Assembly (NCBI RefSeq): GCF_918698115.1
Contig: NZ_CAKKLV010000002.1
Span: 62,001 to 126,000 of the forward strand
Origin: Peribacillus sp. Bi96
GTDB taxonomy: Bacteria > Bacillota > Bacilli > Bacillales > DSM-1321
Length of the DNA: 64,000 nucleotides
Reading direction: 5' to 3'
Shown: one piece after another, positions 29,870-38,735 of the stretch
Position numbering within the stretch: the stretch's first letter is position 1
Layout of the letters: every line of letters begins with the position of its first letter
The notes under the pieces: model-generated
Databases searched by the model: none
The model's input: the letters and a program-made list of their open reading frames with translations, nothing else
What the model was told of the DNA's origin: nothing
Translations under genes and position numbers: made by a program

Positions 29870-30180
29870 ATGTCTATAAAAGATCGCGGGAAGCTAAAGT
29901 GGCAAGGATTCTTTATGCTTGAACATATTAAAATACTAAAAGGTTAAAATTAGGATTACTATCGTCAAAAAAAACCATTAATAGATGAATACCAATTAGA
30001 AGAGTTTGAGAACAAGATACATACTGCTATGGAGTTTGCTTAGCTGGTGAAGTTTACCATGTGGGAAGATGATTTTGATTGCGATTATAGGGTGGGTACT
30101 TCGAATAGATCGGTTAACTAAGAAAATTCATTTAGAGTTGGCGAAAGAAAAGGGACATATTATAAAGATTAAGTTAGTGC
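29870..30180 (+). pseudogene. yolD-family protein gene, decayed
   Basis: MSIKDRGKLKWQGFFMLEHI then, after stops, KKPLIDEYQLEEFENKIHTA and VKFTMWEDDF follow the YolD pattern (DRGKIKW...MLPEH, ...LDE..IEE...I..A). Internal stops at three places and loss of the C-terminal end. YolD genes normally accompany SOS-induced Y-family polymerases (yqjW/uvrX), and no polymerase is present here. Confidence 0.75.
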
Positions 30181-30183
30181 ATT

Positions 30184-30264
30184 AATGGTTGGCATAAGAA
30201 AAGATCACAGAGCCATACATGATTTTATAGCAGGTACATACGTGACTACAAATAAACCTTGAAT
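30184..30264 (+). pseudogene. C-terminal scrap of an RDD-family membrane protein
   Basis: MVGIRKDHRAIHDFIAGTYV resembles the closing R.LHD..AGT segment of RDD proteins, then TAA-like end; nothing of the rest remains. The remaining DNA of 30300-30510 is unrecognised. Confidence 0.35.
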
Positions 30265-30271
30265 AATTGAT

Positions 30272-30297
30272 AAGCAGTTTAATAGCTGCTTTTTTTG
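30272..30297 (+). terminator. rho-independent terminator
   Basis: AAGCAG / GCTGCTT stem followed by seven T, after the RDD-like scrap. Confidence 0.65.
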
Positions 30298-30510
30298 TGC
30301 GTTTGTGCGAAGGTACAAATTCATGGAAAACCCTTAATTTAAATGAAATCTAGGCAAAATAAAAAGGCAAAACAAATCGAAATTTGTTGCTTGGTGAAAA
30401 ATGATGTAAATGAATATTTCATAGAAAACCACGGTAGAATATCTAATCCATTAAACATTGTTGCTGTTAAAATATTTTTATACTACTTTGGTGGTTATGC
30501 AAACGCACCA

Positions 30511-30545
30511 AAAAGCACTTAACATAAATGGTTAAGTGCTTTTAT
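30511..30545. terminator. bidirectional terminator
   Basis: AAAAGCACTTAAC / GGTTAAGTGCTTTT; the stop of the minus-strand gene at 30532 lies inside it. Confidence 0.75.
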
Positions 30546-30771
30546 TATTCAATACTTCCTTATTTTGATTAATGATTATTTTATTTCTTAAAATCATTTC
30601 TTTATTATTAAGTCCAACATTCGGTTCTGTGGTCTTATTCACCTTTTCTAGGAGTGATACTACGGATATTTCTAACAATTCAGGAATAGACATATTTGTT
30701 TTTGAAGATAATACTTCAAGTTCATGGATTAATTTAGGGGATAGCATTGGTTGTCTTTCATTGATTTCCAT
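30532..30771 (-). CDS. hypothetical protein, RHH-like helical
   Basis: A 79-residue protein with ISPEL-type helices: LSPKLIHELEVLSSKTNMSI then PELLEISVVSLLEKV, reminiscent of ribbon-helix-helix DNA-binding proteins, followed by a polar Asn/Lys-rich tail. AGAGGG precedes the ATG. The regulator idea is tentative; no neighbour gives a clue. Confidence 0.55.
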   Translation of the reverse strand: MEINERQPMLSPKLIHELEVLSSKTNMSIPELLEISVVSLLEKVNKTTEPNVGLNNKEMILRNKIIINQNKEVLNNKST

Positions 30772-30897
30772 GATAGTACCCTCTTTCTCGGAAAATTGTT
30801 TAATTGTACTTTAAGTATATATTGTGAGTTTCAAACGAAACATTAAATTACAGTTATTTATGTTAAGAATTGATGACAATTGTAGAAGGAAGGTATA

Positions 30898-30930
30898 ACA
30901 AGCACTTTACCTTAATGGGAGAGTGCTTGT
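30898..30930. terminator. terminator-like hairpin
   Basis: ACAAGCACT / AGTGCTTGT with an imperfect inner loop, at the end of the minus-strand frame at 30907. Confidence 0.55.
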
Positions 30931-31122
30931 TCGTGTTGTCTGATTCTTTTGTTGGGACCTAGATGAATAATCCTGGCTATAGCTGATTTCCTGCTCTTTC
31001 TTTATCCCTGAAACGATAAAATGAATCTGTATGCCCGTTTCTCCATGGATATCGTGAAGTTCTGCCTTACCCATTCCATAACCTTGAGTCTGATTCAAAT
31101 TGCAAAAGTTCGTATTTTTCAT
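30907..31122 (-). CDS. hypothetical protein, doubtful
   Basis: A 71-codon frame (MKNTNFCNLNQTQGYGMGKA, ELHDIHGETGIQIHFIVSGI...). No good ribosome binding site; its stop lies in a terminator-like hairpin, a feature also seen with neighbouring small genes. It could be a small genuine gene or a truncated one. Confidence 0.35.
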   Translation of the reverse strand: MKNTNFCNLNQTQGYGMGKAELHDIHGETGIQIHFIVSGIKKEQEISYSQDYSSRSQQKNQTTRTSTLPLR

Positions 31123-31237
31123 TTCGAAGAAGCATTGGGCATATTAAGATCCCTTTTCCAGGCATTCCTAGTTCGTAAAAGGGGTTTGAAGGAAGAGCAG
31201 TGAAGGGTCTTTTTTTCCAATCGGGCTTTAAAAAAAT

Positions 31238-31429
31238 TCATAGCATATCATTAAGAATAAAGAGGTAAGTATAATTGCCATTTTCATTAATATCCAAGAG
31301 GTGAAATAAAATTAAACATCCTTCTCCCTGTATGAAGTTATTTTCCAAGATGATTGTACGATCTTTTTTGTAAAGTAGACATTCATTCTCCTCCTGAAAG
31401 CATCGAGGTGCTCTTTTATCAATCAACAT
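31238..31429 (-). CDS. hypothetical protein, doubtful
   Basis: A 63-codon frame with an amphipathic start and a hydrophobic C-terminal half (GCLILFHLLDINENGNYTYL). Weak ribosome binding site (GGATATTGCC). No family recognised. Confidence 0.3.
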   Translation of the reverse strand: MLIDKRAPRCFQEENECLLYKKDRTIILENNFIQGEGCLILFHLLDINENGNYTYLFILNDML

Positions 31430-31621
31430 ATGGCAATATCCACTCTGGAATATATAGTGTATTTCTCTCGTTATAAGGAATATTTGGGGGTGAATTTAAA
31501 GGATATAACTCTATGTGTTCAGATTTGTCAACCATTGGGTTTTCTGATAGTATAAATATCCATTTCGTCTAAGCATCGGCTTTTTTAATTATAAATAAAA
31601 GTGGAAGGGAGAGTGGGTTTA

Positions 31622-33892
31622 TTGGGAAGCCACCCCGATTTTGAACAGGAACGCCAGCGGCTGGATTTTACTAAACGTTATATAGACGTAGTCATTAAAA
31701 CATCAGAAACCAGCAAAGATCAATTTCAAAGGAATATGCAAGAAGCTTTTGGTGATGCCGATTGGTCTGAGTCCGGCTTATATTCTCAGTTGCTGACGAC
31801 AGCCAACTTTTTTGAAATGTCAAAAACTGAATTAGAGGGCTTACGTAAAGCACGTAAAAAGCCATATTTTGCAAGAGTGGATTTTGAAAGGAATGATGGT
31901 GATAGCGGTGAAGTGCTTTATTTCGGAAAAACCTCGCTTTATCAGAGAGAAAGCCAGGAACAGATTATCGTCGATTGGCGATCCCCGATTGCAAACCTAT
32001 ATTATGAGGGGCGGATTGGTGAAATTGAATATGAAGCGGAAGGGGAAACATTTAACGGGAACATCACTTTAAAGAGACAGCTAATGATAGAAGATGGCGT
32101 CCTGGAAGAGGTTAGGGACATAGATTTAACAACAACCGATGAGTTGCTGCAGGAATCCCTTTCTAAAAGTTCCAGCAATCGACTGACAGATATCATTACT
32201 ACGATTCAGGAAGAACAAAATAAAATCATTCGTGCAGATTTGAATAAACCAATCATTGTTCAGGGTGCAGCAGGCAGTGGAAAAACAACAATTGCTTTAC
32301 ATCGGATCTCATATTTCATTTACCATTATAAAGATTTGTTCGACCCAAGACAATTAATGATTCTTGCTCCGAGCCGTGTGTTCATCGATTACATATCTGA
32401 AGCGTTACCTGAATTGGGTGTTGAAAAAGTAAAACAATTCACATTTTCCGAATACGTGCAGTTAGCGATAGGAAAGCAAATAAAGCTTGTAGCAGATGAT
32501 AAATTAACTCGAATGCTGGAAAAAGATGATGAAGAAATAAAGGTCGCTGTCTGGATATCAGGTTTAAAGGGCTCGCCAGCATTTAAATTAATTTTGGACG
32601 AATATGTGAAGGATATTTTCAGGGGGTTTCATCCGGATGAGGATTTCTATTGTGATAAATATCGCATCTATTCGGCTAAGAAGTTCATCAGATTATTAGA
32701 AGAGGATTATTGGTACTTGCCGTTATACACCAGACTGGATAAACTGAAGGCCGTTTTAAAAAGTGAAGTGAAGATGAAAAAGAATATAATGCTTGACCGG
32801 GTTATTGATTTTTATGAGGCCAAAATTGAGAAGGCGCTCTACAAGAATATCGATCCAGTCATACGCAAGGATTTTGTTACAAAATGCCTCGATAAAAAAG
32901 AAGAGCGGATCAAACAGGTTCAAAAGGCGATCCGTACTTCGGTAAAAGGCTATTTTAAACAATTCAAAATTAAGGATCTTCTAACGTACTATCAGGAATT
33001 ATACGAAGACCCCGAGCGACTGGCCTTCTACAGTAACGGTAAACTTACTTTTGAAGATGCCGGTGCACTATGTGAATATAACCATAAATTATTTTCTGAT
33101 AAAAGTTATGAAATGGAAGACTTGGGTGCATTATTGTATCTACAGGAGCGCCTTTTTGGTGTGGACAAAGAAAACAAAGCAAAAAATGTCGTCATTGATG
33201 AGGCTCAGGATTATAGTTTCATGCAGTTGCAGGCACTTAAGACGGCAGTGGATACTGATATGTTCACACTTGTAGGCGATCTTGCACAAGGCATCCATTC
33301 ATACCGGGGATTGCAAACATGGGAAGAGGTTCACCGTCGTATTTTTCCACGGGCGACGTATACCGAATTACAAAAAAGCTACAGAACCACTGTAGAAATC
33401 ATGAAACAAGCTAACCGAATCCTTCAATTATTAACATATGATTTCCCTGAAGTTGAGCCTGTTGTCCGTCATGGCAGAGAACCGGAATTCATTTCCATTG
33501 AAAAGGATGGTTGGGAAGAAGAGTTGATCGAGCTTATTGATAAACTAAAAGGGGAAGGATTTAAAACGTTTGCCGTGATTGCCAAAACGATGAAAGATTG
33601 TAAACTGGCAAACGAGAAACTAACTGGAGTACATCAAGGCTTTCATTTAATTGATGAAGGGGGAAACATTCCGAAAGACAAAACGTTAATTGTCCCCTCC
33701 TATTTAGCCAAGGGTTTGGAATTCGATGTTGTATTTGCAATATCCCTGGAAGAAGTGTATTGCCGTGAAAAAGAACTTGATATTAAATTGCTTTACGTCA
33801 CAATGACAAGGCCATTGCACCGGCTTTATTTTTTAGGCAATGATAATAAGGCTTTTCTTATAGAGAATGGAGAAGAGGAGGCTGGTAGGTAA
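31622..33892 (+). CDS. helD: HelD-type RNA polymerase recycling helicase
   Basis: A 756-residue superfamily 1 helicase-like ATPase of the HelD family. The N-terminal 100 residues form the coiled-coil arm (DFEQERQRLDFTKRYIDVVI); Walker A is GAAGSGKTTIALHR, Walker B is VVIDEAQDYS, motif III is LVGDLAQGIHSY and the C-terminal motifs are KGLEFDVVFA and YVTMTRPLHRLYF. HelD binds RNA polymerase, inserting arms into its channels to release stalled or DNA-bound polymerase, driven by ATP. TTG 31622 is chosen because AAGGGAGAG lies nine bases upstream; GTG 31601 would precede that site. Monocistronic. Confidence 0.88.
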   Translation: MGSHPDFEQERQRLDFTKRYIDVVIKTSETSKDQFQRNMQEAFGDADWSESGLYSQLLTTANFFEMSKTELEGLRKARKKPYFARVDFERNDGDSGEVLYFGKTSLYQRESQEQIIVDWRSPIANLYYEGRIGEIEYEAEGETFNGNITLKRQLMIEDGVLEEVRDIDLTTTDELLQESLSKSSSNRLTDIITTIQEEQNKIIRADLNKPIIVQGAAGSGKTTIALHRISYFIYHYKDLFDPRQLMILAPSRVFIDYISEALPELGVEKVKQFTFSEYVQLAIGKQIKLVADDKLTRMLEKDDEEIKVAVWISGLKGSPAFKLILDEYVKDIFRGFHPDEDFYCDKYRIYSAKKFIRLLEEDYWYLPLYTRLDKLKAVLKSEVKMKKNIMLDRVIDFYEAKIEKALYKNIDPVIRKDFVTKCLDKKEERIKQVQKAIRTSVKGYFKQFKIKDLLTYYQELYEDPERLAFYSNGKLTFEDAGALCEYNHKLFSDKSYEMEDLGALLYLQERLFGVDKENKAKNVVIDEAQDYSFMQLQALKTAVDTDMFTLVGDLAQGIHSYRGLQTWEEVHRRIFPRATYTELQKSYRTTVEIMKQANRILQLLTYDFPEVEPVVRHGREPEFISIEKDGWEEELIELIDKLKGEGFKTFAVIAKTMKDCKLANEKLTGVHQGFHLIDEGGNIPKDKTLIVPSYLAKGLEFDVVFAISLEEVYCREKELDIKLLYVTMTRPLHRLYFLGNDNKAFLIENGEEEAGR

Positions 33893-33910
33893 CCGACCTC
33901 CGGGTTATGC

Positions 33911-34432
33911 TCACAAATGCAACAGGATATCTTGAATGTCTTCCCACCCATAACCGACTTCGATAAGCTCGATGCCAGCCATTTTAACCGTTTTTTCAGC
34001 AATGACTTGACCACCGAGGGCCTTGTAAAAACCGCAAGAAGGATTATCCTTTAATGCCCAGATGATTAAATTCTTATGTTCCATTTCCATTAGCTCATGT
34101 ATGACCGCTTTAATCATCTTTCGGCCGAGTCCTTCTCTTTGATATTCTTTTAATATATAAATCGCATAAACTTCACCTTGAATTAGCGGATCATGCGTTT
34201 GTTCAGGTCCGCCCGCAGCAAAACCGATGATTTCGCCATTGGCATTTTCCGCTACAAAGGTGGCGCTATGCAGCATTTTTAAATTCCTTTGCCAATTTTT
34301 CTTTCTTGCTTCAATGTTCAAAGAAGACAAATATTGATTCGGCAATATTCCTGTATAAGTCGTTTGCCAACTGTTTATATGTACATGAGCTATTCCATTT
34401 ACATCGTTTTCAGTAGCTTTCCTTATATTCAT
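33911..34432 (-). CDS. GNAT family N-acetyltransferase
   Basis: A 173-residue GCN5-related acetyltransferase. The acetyl-CoA loop is KEYQREGLGRKMIKAVIHEL (Q/RxxGxG/A form) near residue 98, followed by the NPSCGFYKALGG segment. It starts MNIRKATENDVNGIAHVHIN, typical of the family. ATG 34432 has AGAAGGTGA upstream; the frame start at 34441 overlaps that site. Acceptor substrate unknown. Convergent with helD. Confidence 0.85.
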   Translation of the reverse strand: MNIRKATENDVNGIAHVHINSWQTTYTGILPNQYLSSLNIEARKKNWQRNLKMLHSATFVAENANGEIIGFAAGGPEQTHDPLIQGEVYAIYILKEYQREGLGRKMIKAVIHELMEMEHKNLIIWALKDNPSCGFYKALGGQVIAEKTVKMAGIELIEVGYGWEDIQDILLHL

Positions 34433-34573
34433 AAAAATCACCTTCTGGTTTTAGTATTTTTCTTAGAATATCATGGTAAAAGTGAATAAGCATGTAATTT
34501 ATGTTTATAACTACACTAGAAAGGATAAGAAATAAAAGAGCGATTCAACCAGATGAAGGGAAGGATGAGAAAG

Positions 34574-34765
34574 ATGAAACTGAAAGTTGGTTTTTATTTT
34601 CCGGGTGGTAAAGAAATAGAGCATGAGGTAGAAGGCGATGACTCCACTCAAATGATTTCAAATATTCAAAAGCACCGCTATTATAATTTAGTTAAAGGCG
34701 ATTCCCATTATGTAGTGGATACGGAAAAAGCAGCTTATTTTTCTGTAACGGAAATATCGGATTGA
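34574..34765 (+). CDS. small hypothetical protein
   Basis: A 63-residue protein of probable beta-rich fold: MKLKVGFYFPGGKEIEHEVE, HRYYNLVKGDSHYVVDTEKA, AYFSVTEI. GAAGGATGAGA precedes ATG 34574. Upstream, GTTTAT (34503) and GGATAA (34523) with a 14-base spacer resemble a SigB promoter, weakly supported. A strong terminator follows at the stop. No family recognised. Confidence 0.65.
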   Translation: MKLKVGFYFPGGKEIEHEVEGDDSTQMISNIQKHRYYNLVKGDSHYVVDTEKAAYFSVTEISD

Positions 34766-34812
34766 GAATAAACCGCATTGGACATTTGTTCCATTGCGGT
34801 TTATTCTTTTTG
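34765..34812 (+). terminator. strong rho-independent terminator
   Basis: AGAATAAACCGCATTGGA / TTCCATTGCGGTTTATTCT, 18-bp near-perfect stem and T-run. Confidence 0.9.
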
Positions 34813-34846
34813 GTATGGGAATACCTGAAAAGGAGTAAATGAACAC

Positions 34847-35260
34847 ATGAAAATTAATTTTACTAAAAAACAATATGAAACATTATTCAAAATGGTTCAG
34901 TACGGATATTGGGTTGCTTCCGATACTGAAAATAATAAAGAATTCAGTGAGTTGGAACAGTATCTCAATTCCTATGCCAAAGATTTCGGCATGGATGGAG
35001 TTCATTTTGTGAAGGAATATGGAATTTATGATTTAAGCAGGGAACTGGAGGATCAACTTCATCAAGTCATAGATGAATATGAAGAAGGGGTGTTCAGGGA
35101 TAAACTAGCTTATCACATGGCGAGAAAAGAGTTTGCAGAGGAATCGGACAACCATGAATATAGTCAAGAAGAAGCGTTTAAACGGATCATGGAGCTCGAA
35201 GAAAAATATCATGTTCATATTGAAGAACAAGGGTTACAGAAATTGAAACTAGAAGAATAA
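34847..35260 (+). CDS. conserved hypothetical protein
   Basis: A 137-residue acidic, mostly helical soluble protein: MKINFTKKQYETLFKMVQYG at the start, two Glu/Lys-rich helices at the end (EEAFKRIMELEEKYHVHIEE). AAAAGGAG precedes the ATG. It looks like a conserved Bacillaceae protein of unknown role. A strong terminator follows at 35273. Confidence 0.7.
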   Translation: MKINFTKKQYETLFKMVQYGYWVASDTENNKEFSELEQYLNSYAKDFGMDGVHFVKEYGIYDLSRELEDQLHQVIDEYEEGVFRDKLAYHMARKEFAEESDNHEYSQEEAFKRIMELEEKYHVHIEEQGLQKLKLEE

Positions 35261-35272
35261 GATGGAAGAATT

Positions 35273-35306
35273 AGGAGGGAGGACAGAAATGGTCCTCCCT
35301 CCTTTA
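35273..35306 (+). terminator. rho-independent terminator
   Basis: AGGAGGGAGGAC / GGTCCTCCCTCCT, GC-rich stem followed by TTTATT. Confidence 0.85.
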
Positions 35307-35359
35307 TTAAAAAGATTACAGTTCATCCTACAATGGGAACCGACTCTTTCGAGAAGATT

Positions 35360-36547
35360 TTATTCACCGGAATCTTGGCGGAATTTTTCAATTGTGAATT
35401 GGTAAAATGCGATTAAGTCATTTTGTGTTGCAAAACCTGCCTGTGCAGCCTGTTCACTTCCTCCGCCTCTCCCATTAAACGGACCTAACTCAGCTTTAAA
35501 ATATTGTCCGCAATGTACGGGGAAGGACCCGCTGTGCGAAAGCATTACCTTTTGTTCCTTCCGTGAAGCAAGTAATACGAGCACCTTTTTCTTTTTAACG
35601 ATCGTAGCTGAAAGGTATTGCAGTTCTTTCACTGTGCTATCTTCGAAAATATGAGAGATGAATCCTTCTTTATTTGCTGCAAGTATGGAATCAGCGAGAA
35701 AGTTTGCATTTTCAAGCTTTAGTTTTTCGTTCGCTGATAGCAGCTGATTGTAGTCACTTTCCAGCTTCTCCACCCTATTGAAGATCTCTTTACGTCCGGT
35801 ATTGAATTTATTCGATAAGGCTGAAAGAATATCAAGACTTTCGGAAAAATCGTTCAATGCCCTGAATCCGCACTTAAAATAGAGGCGGGTAAGTTCTTTT
35901 TGCTTTTCTGTTTTGAAAATTTTAATTAAGCCAATCTCCCCGGTTCGCTCTACATGGGTTCCACCGCAAGGGTTATACTCAATCCCTTCAATTTCAACAA
36001 TCCGGATGTTTTCAGTCACTTTTGGCATTTTGACGACAGGTAGCTTTTGTAACTGCTCTTTTGACACATAATATGTGAGTAATTCGTGATTCTCAATGAT
36101 ATATTGATTAACCTGCTTTTCAGCAGCAATCGTATGTACTTCGGTCCATCTGGATTCAGTTATATCGATCGTTAAATATTCCTTACCAAGATGAAAGCTG
36201 ACTGTATTCGCATCAAACAATTCCCGGCAGACTGCCGAGAGTAAATGCTGGCCGCTATGCTGCTGCATATGATCGAAACGGCGAGACCAATCAAGTTCAC
36301 AGTGAACAACCTTGGAAACTGGCCTACTCTCAACCTTATGAAGGATATTTCCATCATCGGTTTTTATAACGTCAAGAACAGTGATTCCTTCTATTGTGCC
36401 AGTATCTGAGGGCTGACCGCCCCCTTCTGGATAGAAAGCCGTTTCATCAAGGGTGATGTAATAAAAGCCATTCTCTTCAATGCACTCCAGGATTTTTGCA
36501 TCCCATTGGGAAGCCTTGGAGGACGTGTAATACAATTTTTTTGTCAT
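35360..36547 (-). CDS. alanyl-tRNA editing protein, AlaX-L type
   Basis: A 395-residue stand-alone editing protein homologous to the AlaRS editing and C-terminal domains. Zinc/catalytic residues are HMQQHSGQH (HxxxH, near residue 92) and CGGTH near 194; the N-terminal beta-domain has AFYPEGGGQPSDTG, and the C-terminal DHHA1-like part has GRGGGSEQAAQAGF. The synthetase catalytic core is absent. It hydrolyses mischarged Ser- or Gly-tRNA(Ala). Start ATG 36547; single gene. The 316 bases upstream to the next gene hold nothing recognisable. Confidence 0.88.
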   Translation of the reverse strand: MTKKLYYTSSKASQWDAKILECIEENGFYYITLDETAFYPEGGGQPSDTGTIEGITVLDVIKTDDGNILHKVESRPVSKVVHCELDWSRRFDHMQQHSGQHLLSAVCRELFDANTVSFHLGKEYLTIDITESRWTEVHTIAAEKQVNQYIIENHELLTYYVSKEQLQKLPVVKMPKVTENIRIVEIEGIEYNPCGGTHVERTGEIGLIKIFKTEKQKELTRLYFKCGFRALNDFSESLDILSALSNKFNTGRKEIFNRVEKLESDYNQLLSANEKLKLENANFLADSILAANKEGFISHIFEDSTVKELQYLSATIVKKKKVLVLLASRKEQKVMLSHSGSFPVHCGQYFKAELGPFNGRGGGSEQAAQAGFATQNDLIAFYQFTIEKFRQDSGE

Positions 36548-36863
36548 AATGATACCCTATTCCTTTCAGTTAGTCATTAAATTATAACATCGTAATACCT
36601 ATACATAAAAAGAACAATTAGAAGATCAGTCGGGTAAATAAGTAATCTATATGACATATTAAAAATAAATTGTGTTAGATGGGAAAATTCTATTTATAGA
36701 CAAACCTTTATGATGTAAAATATTCCTGAAAGAGGATACTTTAGACCTAAATATCGATAATGCAAAATGTATTTATAGTTAAAAAGTCCTTATGATTAAG
36801 AAATGTTAGTAAGATGACGTAAAATTCACATTTGTAAATTAAGAAAGGGTCAAGTGATTAGAA

Positions 36864-38486
36864 GTGAATCTTGCAAATATGGAAAATTACAAAAATAGCT
36901 TATTTGAAAATATAAAAAACAAGCTTTCTGCTTGGCTAGAGCTGGACGAAGCGGAGACGATTCCGAATCAAGAGATATTCCGTTTTCTGCATTCAATCAA
37001 AGGGACGGCAGGAACGCTGCAATTATGTGGACTTATGGCAATCATCGAAAAGCTATTGGAAGGAATTGATGAAGAAAGTGCAAGAGTCTGGAGTCGATCG
37101 GACCTTAGGAATTTCCTTTTTGATCTCATTGAACATTCATATGATTATGAACGTTTTGATGAAGTTGAAATAAAAGAAAAGCCTGTCCGCGATTCTCAAG
37201 CCCCGCTCATTCAAATCATTGATGATGACATCTCCATGTTGATTCTATTGAAAGATCTTTTGGAGGAAAAGGGATGGATGGTTATCACGAATGCCGACCC
37301 AGTAAAAGCGACAAAGCATTACTTTGAAATGCAGCCGGATTGCCTGATTCTTGAAATACAGTTACCTGTAAAGGATGGGTTTCAGATACTTCAGGATATT
37401 CACCTACATAATGAGAAATATTTCATACCGAAAATCATGATCAGCATACAGAATGATAAACACTCCCGTATAAAAGCATTCAAGATGGGCGCGGATGATT
37501 TTATTGGTAAGCCGATTGATTTCGAAGAGTTTATTGTCAAAATGGAAAGGCATATACAGCGAAAGAAGATTTTTGATCAATCGGTCCTAATCGATGAGTT
37601 GACACAGGTATATAATCGACGATTCCTGGAAGATACCCTTCCGCGCTACTTTAATGACTATAAACGATCAGGACAGCCGTTTTCGATCAGCATGATTGAT
37701 ATAGATCACTTTAAAAGAGTGAATGATCTATACGGACATTCGGTAGGTGACCATATACTGGTTGAGTTTGCACAATTCATTAAATGCAATATCAGGAGTT
37801 CAGATTTACTCTGCCGGTATGGCGGGGAAGAATTCGTCGTTATTTTCCCTGATACTTCGAATGAAGAAGCTAAAAAAAAGTTAACAGGATTAATCAAGGA
37901 CTTTTCCGCAAAGCCATTTAACCAGAATGATCAAACATTTTCGGTTACATTTTCTGCTGGTGTATTTACGGTTGAAAATGAAAATGTTACGCCGAAGGAG
38001 GCTTTTGAGGAAGCTGACAATTCTTTATATGAAGCGAAACGCTCAGGACGTGCAAAAGTGGAGAGCATTCAAAAAAACGGATTCAACAAGAAATCTCTCA
38101 ATGTGTCAGTTATTGATGATGATATCATTATCCGGACCATCTTAACTAAAGCTTTGCATTCGCTTCAAATTCCCCACTTTGACTTGAATATTGCCGTGTA
38201 TGAAGACGGTCATTCCTTTTTGAAATCCGATCGAGCAAAAGAAGATATAGGACATTTCCTAATCCTTGATGGAGTGATGCCCATCATGGATGGAATTGAA
38301 GTGCTGCAGAAAGTGAAACAAAGCAGAAATGCCGATTTATTTACTGTTTTAATGCTAACTGGTAGGAAAAGTACGGACGATATCGCAAATGCATTGAAAC
38401 TTGGGGCGGATGATTATGTAACAAAGCCATTTAGCATTAAGGAACTGCAGGCAAGGATAGAGCGTCTGATGACAAAGTTAATTTAA
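36864..38486 (+). CDS. HPt-REC-GGDEF-REC diguanylate cyclase
   Basis: A 540-residue signalling protein. Residues 1-100: HPt domain with phospho-accepting His43 in FLHSIKGTAG. Residues 112-232: receiver with acidic DDD but Glu164 (LILEIQLP) where the phosphorylated Asp belongs. Residues 240-402: GGDEF domain with active GGEEF (320-324) and an RSSD inhibitory site five residues before it, so it probably makes c-di-GMP. Residues 412-540: second receiver with intact Asp469 (LILDGVMP), Thr and Lys (VTKPFS). The first receiver may be locked in an active-like state. GTG start, AAAGGG upstream. No adjacent histidine kinase. Confidence 0.85.
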   Translation: MNLANMENYKNSLFENIKNKLSAWLELDEAETIPNQEIFRFLHSIKGTAGTLQLCGLMAIIEKLLEGIDEESARVWSRSDLRNFLFDLIEHSYDYERFDEVEIKEKPVRDSQAPLIQIIDDDISMLILLKDLLEEKGWMVITNADPVKATKHYFEMQPDCLILEIQLPVKDGFQILQDIHLHNEKYFIPKIMISIQNDKHSRIKAFKMGADDFIGKPIDFEEFIVKMERHIQRKKIFDQSVLIDELTQVYNRRFLEDTLPRYFNDYKRSGQPFSISMIDIDHFKRVNDLYGHSVGDHILVEFAQFIKCNIRSSDLLCRYGGEEFVVIFPDTSNEEAKKKLTGLIKDFSAKPFNQNDQTFSVTFSAGVFTVENENVTPKEAFEEADNSLYEAKRSGRAKVESIQKNGFNKKSLNVSVIDDDIIIRTILTKALHSLQIPHFDLNIAVYEDGHSFLKSDRAKEDIGHFLILDGVMPIMDGIEVLQKVKQSRNADLFTVLMLTGRKSTDDIANALKLGADDYVTKPFSIKELQARIERLMTKLI

Positions 38487-38735
38487 ACCATGCCATTTTA
38501 GGGATATATGGAGGGGTTACGATTGAGCCTGATTGCTTTGAAGTTGAGAGGCCAATGGGAAACAAGGACAGATGTAGATTCCTCAAACATTCAGTGTAGA
38601 TGATCAGGTGTAAAAAATAAAAAAAACGTAATAGGTATACAGAACAACAAAAAAATGATAAATTCAATGATGTTGGAAAAATAAATAATTGGGTACAATT
38701 GTAGGTAAAGGTAAGTTACAGGAGGATTTATATAC

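Noticed and set aside
36548..36863. Riboswitch or T-box leader
   Set aside because: No conserved riboswitch or T-box element could be recognised in the interval.
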